A stretch of DNA of 64,000 nt, from the NCBI GenBank assembly GCA_018417955.1, contig JACTVC010000040.1:302397-366396 (forward strand), given 5' to 3'. Positions 1 through 10,968 of the stretch are shown here, in pieces; position 1 is the stretch's first letter; the number at the start of each line of letters is the position of its first letter. Origin of the DNA: Laccaria trichodermophora (Eukaryota > Basidiomycota > Agaricomycetes > Agaricales > Hydnangiaceae). A program made the translations under genes and the position numbers. The notes under the pieces were generated by a model. The model made no database searches and was not told the DNA's origin. It was given only the letters and a program-made list of their open reading frames with translations.

Positions 1-1555
1 TCTAAATCTTCAATAGAAGAATGAGCAGAATCTGGTGGTGATGGCAAAGTGACAATGTCGCTGGCTGTGGGAAGCTCTACAGGAAGAGGTGCTGGTATTT
101 TGGTCAGGGAGGTACTGGCTGGTATTGGCGATGAATGGGTTCTTGGCGTATTTGAATTTGAAGTATTGAGGGCGGCGACCGTCGGTGGCGGAATGGGATC
201 AGTAGCATCTTGCAGGACGGGTATTGCTACCTCGGCGCCAGGTCCCTGCGACAGGCCAAGGCCTACGTTGTCGACAGCCTATCGCGTAGACAATAAATTT
301 GCCAAGACAAGATTGACCTGACATATACACTAACCTTTCCTTTCAAATCCTCATCCTCCACGGGCGGTGACAAGATTGTGTCTGGTATCACACCTGCTTC
401 GTGCCATTTCCTTACACTCCGGTCACCCCACGCTTCAAATACATTCCAACCCCTGTACTCTCCAGTGAGGCGCAAGCCACCCGAACCGATATCACCCCCT
501 CCATCACCTTGCCCCCGTCCATTTCCATCGTAGAAGTAGCTTTCATACCCCAAATCGTCCTCACTTCCTTCGCTTGCGTCATTGGCACCAATTTCAAACC
601 CTTCTCCGCTCTCTAGTTCTTCCACGAAAGCCGCCAAGAACTTTGCCCATCCACCCGGACCATCACCTCTCCACAACACCACTTTAGTATCAAAGTCACG
701 TCCAAAAACAATGACCTGGCCCACAGAACCGCCTTCGCCAGGATTTAGGTCAACACCGACATAGTTGCCAGCTTTGTCGGCAATAAGTGGGATCCACCCT
801 CTCTGAGAATATTCCTTCCGAACCCATCCAGGAGGAATAGACTGCATAACTTCACGAAGATTGGGGTTCGCACCAGTGGTAGAGTCATCATCGACTTCTC
901 TCCAGAACCGCCATTCCTCCAGAACGCCTTCAAGTGGAAGTAAAGTCAATCCAAAAAACAGACCTTCAGCACATCCAGCCGCGGACTCGGCTTCCTGGCC
1001 GTCTACACATAGATAAGATTCGCGAACTGCAGCTGGGAGGGCAAAACCGAATTGCATCTCTATGTCGGCGAGGTCTTGGGGTAAAATTCCGTAGTTGAGG
1101 GTATCGCCTAGTTCAGGGTATTCGCGGTTTAGCCAAGTGCGAATGCGATTCCAGGTGTTTGATAAAGGAGGGTAAAGATATTTTGGTGATAAAGGGGTGT
1201 GCATAGGGTCCATATGAGTTGGCAGTAATGATGCAGAACCCTGCTGGGTGCGTATCCCAGCACTGGTAATTAGAAAATTAGTCGAATACGAGATACTCCG
1301 AAGAAGAGCAACTTACGAAGTCGGAACATAGCCATACGAGCTTGGACCCTGCGGTGGGTAGGTATATGAGGAAGGGCTGACAACCGCGTCGACATCAGGA
1401 GTGTTAAGTGCAGACGGGTCGAATGCATCGGGATGAGTGCTGAAAACAGGTGAAGAGGTAGGGAGAGAGAAGGCTTCGTGTGTTGACGACAAAGCTTGAC
1501 CCTTCCTAGAGCGCTGGGACGAGTCCGAGGAAAAGAGAGACGCGAACCAGCCCAT
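1..1555 (-). CDS. KNR4: SMI1/KNR4 cell wall assembly regulator, C-terminal part beyond the window
   Basis: Homologue of yeast Smi1/Knr4, a largely disordered scaffold around a SMI1/KNR4 (SUKH-type) domain that links cell-wall synthesis to the Slt2 MAP kinase pathway. Exon 1 starts at ATG 1553-1555 (MGWFASLFSSDSSQRSRK) and ends near 1316 at a GTAAGT donor. Exon 2 runs from about 1262 to 339 and holds the folded domain, with family-like stretches such as TWNRIRTWLNREYPELGD, PPGWVRKEYSQRGWIPLIAD and GNYVGVDLNPGE. A short intron (about 283-338, GTTAGT...ATAG) joins it in frame to a proline/serine-rich exon that stays open to base 1, so the C-terminal disordered tail is cut by the window edge. Identity is from family recognition of the domain; splice sites were chosen because they keep the frame. 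It is divergent from the neighbouring old yellow enzyme gene, whose ATG is only 94 bases away. Confidence 0.88.
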
Positions 1556-1649
1556 TCCTCAGAGTCAGCGAGGACGTCGTTGAGCTACCTTGAAACAAGC
1601 AAGCGACAGTGGTCGTTGGCAACAAATCAGATTACGTAACCTATACCCA
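1556..1649. promoter_or_regulatory. Short divergent promoter region between KNR4 and the OYE gene
   Basis: Only 94 bases separate the start codons of two divergently transcribed genes, so their promoters must overlap. No specific element was recognised. Confidence 0.5.
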
Positions 1650-3341
1650 ATGCTCACCGACGTATCCAACGTCGCCCACGTCTTTTCTCCCATCCAACTC
1701 CCATGTGGTATACAAATCAACAACAGGCTTGTCAAGGTGTTATTTCTTTTCTCATACATGTTTTGCGTTTACTAAATCACGCCTAGGTTGCTATGTACGA
1801 GCACCTTGCCTCCCTCTTCGGGGGGCCTCCAAACCTGTACCACTTTCAGCTGTACTCTGCATGGGCAAAGTATGATTGGGGCATGATCATTACAGGAAAT
1901 GTTCAAGTATTGAGGACTCATCTGTCTCTCGGCCGGGACATGATTATACCAGAGTCTGTTACCTCAGAGAGCATCTCGCCTTTCGAAGAATTATCATCCG
2001 TCATCCATGGAAAAGATAATCGCAATATTGCTATCATGCAATTGAACCACTCAGGCCGACAGTCTAGCAATTTACTAGGTGGCCGCTATCCATTCCAACC
2101 CCCTCTAGCTCCCAGCCCACTTCCTATTGGTGCAAAGGCTTCTGGCTTGCTTTATGTTCTAATCCATAAGATGCTCTTTCAAAAACCACGCGCGATGACT
2201 TATGACGATATCGACGAAGTCGTCTCGTCATTTGTAAAGGGTGCTGTGGTTGCAGCTGCATCAGGGTTCGACGGCGTACAATTGCACGTTGCGCACGGTT
2301 GTGAGTAGCATCAGGTCTTTGTAAATGATGTGGCTTATGGTGAACCAGAGCTTTCATAGATCTTCTAGCACAGTTCATCTCTCCTAAGGCTGGTCTCCTT
2401 CTGTCGCGCTCTTAGCGTTGTTCTGAATCTCATCTCCTCCAGTCGAACATACGAACGGATGAATATTCAAGTGAGAAGGAGAACGCGTTGCGACTTCTAC
2501 ATCGCATAACTTCGTCCATAAGAGAGGTCGTACCAAGCAAATTCATCCTGGGCATCAAGTTAAACGCATCAGACTACACCACTTCTCAAACTGGAGAACA
2601 GCTGGAGGATCGCGCGCTGGAACACCTTATAACCATCGCCCAATGGGGTGATGTCGACTTCATTGAAGTCAGCGGTGGGGATTACGAACACCCAGGTATG
2701 CTCTCGCACAATCCACTTCATTTCTCGTCTTTGACGCATACGTAGATTTCATGGCAACAACCCCCCACTCTCCCCGACAAGCTTTCTTTCATCGTTTCTC
2801 TCATCAAGCACTCAAAGCCCTAGACGCACTCCCCGAAACCTCGAAACCTCCTCCTCTCATTCTGCTTACAGGTGGTCTGCTCACGCCCGCACTCATACAT
2901 AAAGCACTCTCATCTCGACATGCGCAACTGCTAGGCATTGGGCGCGGTTCCGTGCTCCGTCCCGACCTTCCTGAACTCTTGAAAACAAAGGGCAATGACC
3001 AATATCTGTGGGACGATGCCCCGTTTCAACAGGAACCCGATTTGCGGAACCCCCACTTTCTTGGCTATTGGCTTTTCAGTTGGTTTTGGGGCCACGTTCC
3101 TAACATCGCGCTTGTCGGCGCTGGAGTTAACATGGCCTGGTATGTGGTTGCGATTAGAGGCATGGCGTTGCGGATAGGTTCGAACGGCATTTCAAAGCCA
3201 AACTATTCCATCGGAGGGCTCGGAGCTGTCGTAAGGATGTGGGCTTGGACACCTTGGGATACATACACTGCAGGCACTTCGTATCGTATCTTATTCTTAT
3301 TCTCCGTAGTGATGTTCGCCATACTTTCTTTGGGATTTTAG
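1650..3341 (+). CDS. Old yellow enzyme family NADH:flavin oxidoreductase with C-terminal membrane segments
   Basis: FMN-dependent ene-reductase-type enzyme. Five exons join in frame: 1650-1736, 1787-about 2303, 2360-2388, 2443-2695 and 2746-3341. Family landmarks appear in order: [59 protein letters not shown] (split by an intron), NIRTDEYSSEKEN, IKLNASDY, EVSGGDYE, LLTGGLLTPALIHKAL and LGIGRGSVLRPDLPE. The usual GGS of the RTDEYGGS motif is changed to SSE. After the TIM barrel the protein continues for about 95 residues with hydrophobic stretches (GYWLFSWFWGHVPNIALVGA and ILFLFSVVMFAILSLGF), suggesting membrane anchoring. The intron at 2389-2442 appears to have a GC donor (CCTAAG|GC). The substrate cannot be told from sequence. 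Confidence 0.88.
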
Positions 3342-3668
3342 GTCTAGTGCAAGGAAATGTTTCTAAGAAAATAAGCTTTTGTTGTTATCTGAGCCGCGAT
3401 TTTATTACGACCACGGTGAAGACTAGTGTGGTAGAAGATATGTCCGAAAATCGTCGTCCCCCAGCCAAAATTATAATATATGTCAGATCTTCGTATACAT
3501 CGCTTTTAACCCGAGAAAAATTTGTTTTGAGTACATATCTGGGTATGAGACCGTAAGAGACCCCTGAGTGTGTGTGTCTATCGCCAAAGTCCTCACGCCC
3601 AAGAATCATTTAGGAATGTAGTCCATCATAGAAAGTACCGCAGGCGAAATGTCCAGAAATAGGAGTGA
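3342..3668. other. Intergenic region between convergent genes
   Basis: About 330 bases holding the 3' ends of two convergent genes. I see no coding pattern or repeat. Confidence 0.5.
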
Positions 3669-4881
3669 TTATGCAGAAGCCCATCTAAACACCTTGAGAT
3701 TCCATGTTATCAGAACCTTGCTTGATGCTCGGTACATGAGGTGAACACCACGTACCACAGGAGTCACCACAGCGTCTGTATAGTCGCGGAAAGCCATAAC
3801 ATCTCCAACGTAGAATATTCGTTCATCCATGAGAACAATGTGTACAGGTGGTAAACCTGGCTTTGCGTTAGAGAATATACGGCCTCATGGTTAACAGGCT
3901 GGCTTACTTCCGTCAGGATTCACCCATTGGATATCAATTTCATGGGTATCAGGGTCTATCGAGAACTGAAAAGACATGAAGTTCGTCAACGATCTAAGGA
4001 AACTAGAACCAGACAACGCACAACACTCGTTTCGAAGTGGGTGGCAGCCTTGTGGTCCTGTAGTGGCCGGTCGCCTGGTTTGGCTGAAGAGGTAAAATGT
4101 TTATGAGAAATAGAAGACTCGCCCGTCGAGGAAAAAATGTACTAGATAACGCAGTATAGCGGGGGAGATGGAAACTTCATGCAATGTCAGTAAAAGTAGA
4201 TTTACGAGTGGATTGGGCGCCTACTTCTTCGACATAGCCCCAAGGGACTGCCCATACATCCCAGTTATCACACACATACGAAGGCCCTCCGAGCCCTACC
4301 CAACACGCTATCATCAGCTCTCAACATAGCATGAAAACGGTGCAACCTCACCAAAACTCTGATCTCAGAAAGTGGCCCAGTGAGGATGTATGCGTACTTC
4401 GGGGCTTGTTCAGCAGATTTCACGATCTTATGGTTGTCGAGAAAGCCGAGTACAGCGCCATTTACGTTGTCCTTGTGGATGGCGATGTGACCAATAGCGG
4501 TTCTACTCGACAGCGCGCGTTAACGAATGTCTATTCCAGGATGCCCACACCCACTGCTTAGAAACCTTGAATGGTGCTATTGACCACAAAGTGGAGTGGG
4601 CGCTTTGATTAGTCGCAGAGTGACGCCATTGAAACAAGATACTCACCCATCCCCAGCCCACCTGCCAGTGGGCCTGTCACCTTTCGCGCTCGTTCACTCG
4701 GAGATTTGACACTCTTTTTCTTCGAGCCCTTTGGTGGCATAGGAGGCATCCCGAGCTTTTTTCTCTGCTCATTCCGTACTATTTCAGGGGGTGTATATTC
4801 TTGATCATCGTCAGCAAGGATAGAGGTCGTAAGGGCTAAAAGTGTCAACGCCAGCAAGGCGACAAAAAGTAGGACCTTCAT
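3669..4881 (-). CDS. Small secreted basidiomycete protein, possibly frame-damaged
   Basis: The start (ATG 4879-4881) gives a clear signal peptide (MKVLLFVALLALTLLALTT) followed by a basic/proline linker (RNEQRKKLGMPPMPPKG). Five further exon-like segments follow: about 4352-4503 (IGHIAIHKDNVNGAVLGFLD, YAYILTGPL), 4206-4295 (GPSYVCDNWDVWAVPWGY), 4022-4083 (HKAATHFETSV), 3908-3965 (FSIDPDTHEIDIQWVNPDG) and 3669-3856 (LPPVHIVLMDERIFYVGDVM to the TAA). Layout and the WVNPDGS-type motif resemble a family of secreted agaric proteins of unknown function that I know from memory. Exons 3-6 join in phase at good splice sites. I could not connect the segment around 4352-4503 in phase to either neighbour, so a frameshift or an unseen micro-exon lies there. 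Function unknown; extracellular location inferred from the signal peptide. Confidence 0.6.
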
Positions 4882-5058
4882 GGCTAGTATCAGACTAGTG
4901 CGAAGGTCAAGAAAGTTGCCATTGAGCGCCAACGAAGGGGCAAAGATCCCAACTGAACGCGTCCCTGATTTCCGAAAATAGTTGTAGACGTTGAATTGAA
5001 CTAAAATACAAATTGTTCGGGTATGCTCTATATTGCTCTCATCGACACTCCCCACACC

Positions 5059-7183
5059 TTAGAAAGTACCAAGGTGACTTCTCACTGAAAACTCTGCTCC
5101 AGTTTTGGCACGAACTTCATCCAGGGTAACTCCCCCTGCCAGGTCAATAAGCTCCATTTTGCCACTCAGTCTATCAACGTCGAAGACTGCCAACTCAGTG
5201 ATGATGGTGCTGACGGCACGGGCGCCCGTCAAAGGCAGCGAACACTCCTTGAGGATCTTCGATTTGCCGTGCTTGGATGTGTGTTCCAGGACAGCGATCA
5301 CCTTCGTCTTGTCGGGGTTGGACACGAGATCCATCGCGCCTCCGATTCCTGGTGGTCGTAAGTTAATTAGCTATCGGTGGTAAGAAAATACGTAGAGAAA
5401 CACCTTTCAGCATCTTCCCTGGTATCATAAAATTGGCAATGTCACCAGCTTGCGAAACCTCCATGGCCTTTACAAAAGGCTAGTACCATGTTTGGGTAGA
5501 ATGGAAAAATGCGACATACCCCAAGTATCGCAACATCGATATGGCCGCCGCGTATCATTGCAAATGATTCACTTGAGTCTGACAGAAAATGTCGTTAGTC
5601 TGACCTAGACAAAACGTCTAGAGGGGAAACAGCCTCACCGAATACTGAAGCGCCAGGTAGAAGCGTGACCGTTTCTTTCCCCGCATTGATAAGGTCACTA
5701 TGATATCGTCCAGGGGTTAGACGTAAAGTTGAGTGTGGGAGAGTCACGTTGCATACGCGTCAAGCTGTTCCTTCGTGGGGTAAGGACCCATGCCTAAAAT
5801 TCCATTCTCACTCTGCAACCAAACTCGGACGCCAGGTTCCAAATATTCCGGTACGAGGGTTGGCATGCCAATTCCCAGGTTGACGTAAAAGCCGTCTTTG
5901 ATTTCTTTGGCAGCGCGCCTCGCGATTCGGTGGCGCTGAGTGATAGCAGCGGCTTTCTCTGCAGAAACAGTGGAGTCGCCGGATACGTTCTGATTTGCGA
6001 GGGTCACAAATTCAATTTGCTTCTCAGATGTTGCCTGTACAATACGGTCGACATAGACGCCTGGCAGATGGATTGCGTTTGGGGAGATGGAGCCCACTGG
6101 AACAATGTTCTCTGCCTAGAACAAGTCAACTATGGTTGTTCAGGCATTTGCAGACAAGCAGGAATACCTCGACGATGGTCAACTTCGCGTTCTTAGCCAT
6201 TACGGTGCTGAAGTTCTGTGCAGCATAGCTTTGTTTGTTGGCATGTGGTAAATGAACTAATAAAACCAAGAGACATACCGAAAGACGCAGTTCCCAACTT
6301 CGTCCACTTTCCAGGCGCGTACGAAGGCAACGTCACCTGGCAGAGCGGTCTCCAGAACAAATCTTTTACCATTTATTTCTCTGGCCTCTTTGGGGATCCC
6401 CGGCAACGCGACACCGTTTGAAGCGCCACCTTCATTATAACGCTGCGGAATAGTGCCCTCCTCTATGGCAGTGGAAGCTCCGGTAGGCGTGAAGAACGCA
6501 GGGATGCCAGAAGCGTGCGCGCGTATACGCTCTGCGAGAGTTCCTTGTGGTACAAGTTCCAATGTGATTTGACCCGCAAGGTACCTGCTCTCAAAATTCT
6601 TGTTTCTATAGTAGGCTGGCTATGGGCAGAAGTAGTCGGTAGAGAATAGAAGTAACACACCCTCCTGGGTAAGAAGCGATCACTTTGACGAGCTGGTTAG
6701 TGTTGATGAGTTTGTCTAAAACTAAGTTCAGCTGCAAATTTAGGAAACTAAACGAGGTAGCCAACCCAGGCCAGAGCCAGTAGTTCCCGCATTGTTGGAG
6801 ACCCCAGTCAAGTTTTGAACATTGGGTCGCCGTGACAAGGCCTCTAGCAGGGTATCTGACTTGGTCCGTTAGCTCTCCCGCAAGTAATCACGGTGGACTC
6901 GACAGACCTGGTATACCAGCCAAACCGAACCCTACCAGTCGAGAGTATAAGAGAACGAGCAAGACCACTAAACACGTACTTGAAGCTCACCTCCGCAAAG
7001 CAACACAGCTCCTGACTCTATATCCTTGACTGCCTCCTCTGCTGATGACCATACTTTGGACTTGATCGCGGGAGTCTCGGCTGCTATGCTGTACCATCGG
7101 TGCTGAGACCGCTTCGGCTTCAATATCCTGAGCGACTTTCCAGTCGCGAGAAGTTGTCTTTTGGGGATCTGTGTGAGCAGCAT
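5059..7183 (-). CDS. OXCT1: Succinyl-CoA:3-ketoacid CoA-transferase, mitochondrial (SCOT)
   Basis: Transfers CoA from succinyl-CoA to acetoacetate, activating ketone bodies in the mitochondrion. ATG 7181-7183 opens a basic presequence ([20 protein letters not shown]). Then come the A domain ([44 protein letters not shown] [15 protein letters not shown]) and the B domain ([34 protein letters not shown] with the active-site Glu of the SENG motif near 5805, and the C-terminal [20 protein letters not shown] ... [12 protein letters not shown]). At least nine short exons join at consensus sites; the TAA is at 5059-5061. Both catalytic halves are present in one chain, as in eukaryotic SCOT. The secreted-protein gene follows on the same strand 178 bases downstream. 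High confidence in identity, moderate in single exon borders. Confidence 0.92.
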
Positions 7184-7620
7184 ACTGGTGGAGTGGTCGG
7201 AGATCTTCCAGCTCCAAATAAGACAGCGTGTTTTCCCCCGTAGACGACAGGGAATATAAGATAGGCGTTCGTGGTGGTGGATTGGAGAGCTTCATCAAGA
7301 AGGTCGACCCGGACCTCGGCAATTCGGACCATATCCTTAGTCACGTAAACGGGTGGAACCTAACGACGCCCTGCGCGTTATAGAATGAGATGTTGGTTAC
7401 CGTTCAAAATGTTCACAGTCACTATTGGAGAGCGAAAGCAAAGTCATATTCAAGGCAACTGGTCGAAATTATCATGGATCGTCTCGACATCGTCACATTC
7501 TTGGACGAGTGACCGTTGAAGCCGTTGGACAGCAATGTCAAACAACGCGTCAACAGCTGAGCCTGAACTTCCACCTCGCACTCACTCTTTCTTCAATCCA
7601 CCCGTCTCCCAATTCACAAG
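7184..7620. promoter_or_regulatory. Divergent promoter region between SCOT and HAT1
   Basis: 437 bases between two divergent start codons. Open frames here are short and show no family resemblance. No specific binding site was recognised. Confidence 0.45.
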
Positions 7621-9494
7621 ATGACTGACTGGACTTCGGACGCAAATGAGGCTTTTACACTCTCTTTAGGTACACATCTTCGCCACAAATGTCAAAATAC
7701 CCTTGCTTATGTGTGGCCCAAACTTCCGTTCGATAGTGAGGTCGCAGGAGGATAAAGAGGCCTTGGCGGAAAACGAGTCCTATGTTGAATTCCACCCAAA
7801 TTTTACATATCCTGTACGTTTGGCGCGATTATCATATGCGCGGTTCAGCATTTAGACTTGGACGTCTAGATTTATGGAGAAGACGAGAAAATATATGGTT
7901 ATAATGACTTGGTGATCAATGTATGTCCTGCTTTCATCCTTCATTGTCTTCTTAAATACTCAATGTCCTGCGGTTTCCCAGTTGCAGCTTGCTTCTGGGT
8001 CTTTGGCCCAATATCTGTCAGTAAAATATTCCGAGAAATTGGGATCTTCTTCGACAGTCGATGACGTGGAGGGAACGCTGGCCGGATTTATACCTTCAGG
8101 TATTGGTCAACTGATTTTTATTTTTATTTTTCACTTTTAACAGGATTCCTCAGACTACTACAAAGATGAAAGTGCTTTTTTGAAACGTGTGGCAGCAGAC
8201 GCGGTTTCCTTCAAGCCGACAGGACAACTCATTTCAAGTTATACTAGACCTTCGCCTCTTGCTGCATCCAAAGGAAAAGGGAAGGGAGTGGAAAGAATGC
8301 AAAATTTAGATCCGGGAAGTGTAGATACGATCGAATTTGAGGTATATCATGTACGTTCATTTCACTTTCCATCATTATTCATACTCACTATAGCATAAGG
8401 CAACGTGGAATACACCTGGTTTCCGGGAATACCACCGACGAATGCAATTATTTATTTTGCTATATATTGAAGCAGGAACATATATTAACGAGGAAGATGA
8501 TGTTTGGGAGTTCGTTCTACTGCAAGTAACTAGTCTCTTTCTCCACACCGCTTGAAATTAACCTCTGGCTGACCAGGTTTGAGAAGCGAAAGAGAAGGGC
8601 TTCGCCACATCTGTCAACGTACCACTTCGTTGGCTATTCATCACTCTATCCCTTCTACCATTTCCCCGAAAAAGTGCGCTTAAGACTGAGGTACTGAAAC
8701 TTCACGTCATTTTTTTCCATGCCAGTACTCAAGGCTCTCCCAATGTAGTCAATTCGTCATTCTCACGCCATATCAACGCCACGGACACGGCTGTAAGCAG
8801 TATCACATAGCCTTCACTCAGTGGCTGACTTTAACCTGCGTTAAGCTGAACTTTACAACGCTATCTATCAATATGTTATGCGTCGGTCCGATGTTGCAGA
8901 ACTAACCGTGGAAGATCCCGCAGAGGCATTCGAGGATCTCCGAGACAAGAATGACCTCAAAATGCTTCTTGCGAACGAGCAATTCATGCAAGAAGGTTTT
9001 GGCGGTGAAGTGTCACATGGAGGGGGTCGCGTCGGCGGGGTGGGGAGAACGGGGAAGAGTGGGCGGGGAGGCACCGGAGTATCGACGAAGGGGAAGATGG
9101 GTCCTCCAGCCGATAAGGCATGGGTTGAGAAGTGGAGAAGGGATTTAAAAATTGCAGGGGTAAGCTTCAGTTCGAATATACCATCTAGCTTACTATTTGC
9201 TGAGGACTCTATGACAGAGGCAGTTCCAACGACTCATAGAAATGCTCATCCTTTTACGATTGGATGCATCCGACGCACGCGGTCTGCGAGCGTATCGGTT
9301 ACAGGTCAAAGAACGCCTCTATCGGTTTAATTTTGTGAGTTAGTTGTTGCGGCACTGGCTCAATTCTAAACATGTTGCGCTTTGTCCAGGAAATTCTTGC
9401 TCAGCTGGAGAAGGATGAGCGTCACGAGAAACTGGAAGAGACATTCCAAACTGTGAAAGACGATTATCATCGGCTTTTAGCCTTGGTTCATTGA
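7621..9494 (+). CDS. HAT1: Histone acetyltransferase type B catalytic subunit
   Basis: Acetylates newly made histone H4 on lysines 5 and 12, usually with the Rbap46/48-type WD protein Hat2. ATG at 7621 gives MTDWTSDANEAFTLSL; exon 1 ends at 7669. Later segments match HAT1 closely: EDKEALAENESYVEFHPNFT, KIYGYNDLVIN, ASGSLAQYLSVKYSEKL, SSTVDDVEGTLAGFIP, AFLKRVAADAVSFKPTGQ, TPGFREYHRRMQLFILLYIE, the GNAT core TYHFVGYSSLYPFYHFPEK and LSQFVILTPYQRHGHG, where QRHGHG (about 8772-8789) is the acetyl-CoA-binding Q/RxxGxG loop. It ends with VEDPAEAFEDLRDKNDLKML, PPADKAWVEKWRRDLK and a TGA at 9492-9494. A glycine-rich insert (GGGRVGGVGRTGKSGRGG) lies between the last two motifs. All expected parts are present. 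Confidence 0.93.
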
Positions 9495-9664
9495 TGATGC
9501 TCAACAAACTAGCCCCTACGTGCATGTTCCAGTGATTCTAGCTATCCAGTCGATGATAATCCCTATCTAGTATCGCATGTTACTCTGGCTTTCGTGTGTT
9601 CATGTTTGGCTCTCTGCCATTCCGTTCAAACGTGATTTCAACAATCGACAGTGGGCCCTGAAAC

Positions 9665-9806
9665 CATACATAAAACCCATGTACTTAAACCCGAAGAAAC
9701 GGCACATAAGCCCAAAAAAATGACACAACCCAAAAAAATGAAACGTAAACCCAAAGAAATGCACCATAAACCCAAAGAAATGCACCATAAACTCAAAGAA
9801 ATGGAA
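9665..9806. repeat. Degenerate 21-base tandem repeat
   Basis: Five to six imperfect copies of a unit close to CCCAAAGAAATGCACCATAA lie between the 3' ends of HAT1 and the DUF6593 gene. Because 21 is a multiple of three, one plus-strand frame reads as a lysine/methionine-rich heptad repeat (KPKEMHH), but nothing else supports coding. Confidence 0.75.
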
Positions 9807-9818
9807 AATTTGGAATCC

Positions 9819-10566
9819 TCAAGCTTCTACCGCAGCAACGCACCCTTCACCCTGAGGATCCTCGTCATGGGGAAGAGCCTCCATCCCATCACCAGTTCGC
9901 TCCCGTCTTTTCTTCTCCATGACGACAAATGAGAGGACGATCAAGTCGATGTCGAGGGAACATGGCTGTATTCGAAGAGCTGATTTCCTCTCGCCAGCGA
10001 AAAGGCCTTCAGCGTTAATTGTATTCACGTGGCGCGCGACTTCTTCGTCAGTACTGGACCGCAAAAGCTGACCATGACAGTCAAACGGATACGCCCGCAA
10101 TATGTGACATGAATGCTCACCACATAACTGGAATTCTTTGATGTCATCCATTGATACTCCTCTCCGTCATTCCCAACGAAATAACGGGATCTGAGATATA
10201 TTTTAACGAGTCAGATGACAGTTTAAAGAAGAGACTGAGGTTGATAACAGCCGGAAAGGGGGTAACGTACGGACTGAGCTTGCGCCGCCTGTACAGAAAC
10301 TTGCGGGCGCGTACACCAACCCCAGGCTTTCCGACACACCTCCCAAGACCGCCAAGTAGTGGGCTGCGAATAATAGTTGGAGTCTCCCAGGACTTCCATT
10401 CGATCTCTGCAACTATGCTGTCTTCCGTTGAATCTGCAGGGCGCTGTATGTGGGTTACACGAACCCCCCCTCTGAGCTTGGCCGTACGAATCTGGTAATG
10501 CGCGACGCCGTTGGCTGATACGAGAACGGAATTTTCTGGGTTGTTTGGGATGAGAAAAAAGTCCAT
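9819..10566 (-). CDS. DUF6593 domain protein
   Basis: Small basidiomycete protein of the DUF6593 family; biochemical role unknown. ATG 10564-10566 opens MDFFLIPNNPENSVLVSANG. Exon 1 (AEIEWKSWETPTII, RARKFLYRRRKLSP) ends at a GTACGT donor. A middle exon reads SRYFVGNDGEEYQWMTSKNS, and the last exon reads LLRSSTDEEVARHV, then LDIDLIVLSFVVMEKKRRER, the usual C-terminal hallmark of these proteins. The three exons join in phase. A tail of about 25 residues follows before the stop at 9819. Length (about 190 residues) fits the family. Confidence 0.8.
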
Positions 10567-10968
10567 GATCTTGGGGTTTGGAATTTATAATCGGTTTGTG
10601 CCACTGGCTGCGAAATGCGAGGCGTCGAGCAAAGGACAATGGCAAAACAGGGCAATAAGATTCAGTTTATGCACCAGGCACTAGGAGGAAAGTAGGAATG
10701 AGTGAATGCGACCTTTCAAACTAGGGCTGACATTTGTAGTTCAGTCTGTAAATTCCATTAGGGGTACGGGTAATTTTAGCGGGGACAGGTATCTAGTCTA
10801 GACCAGAACCTCCCCTTCAAGATATAATAAGCCGGCCTCTTCCAGAGGAAAGAAGTGACTAGTACTGACCATAGCAACAAATGTCCGAATCCGGATTCCT
10901 TGTAAAGTCTACAAATATACAGGTATTCAAGCGATACAGAGCGTGCGGGCGTTCACAGCAAAAATGGA
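10567..10968. other. Intergenic region upstream of the DUF6593 gene
   Basis: About 400 bases between the SCAP stop and the DUF6593 start, both on the minus strand, so it should carry the SCAP 3' end and the DUF6593 promoter. No motif or repeat was recognised. Confidence 0.4.

Noticed and set aside
9651..9932. Plus-strand lysine-rich frame over the 21-base repeats
   Set aside because: Its content is explained by the repeat period, and it overlaps the DUF6593 coding exon on the other strand.
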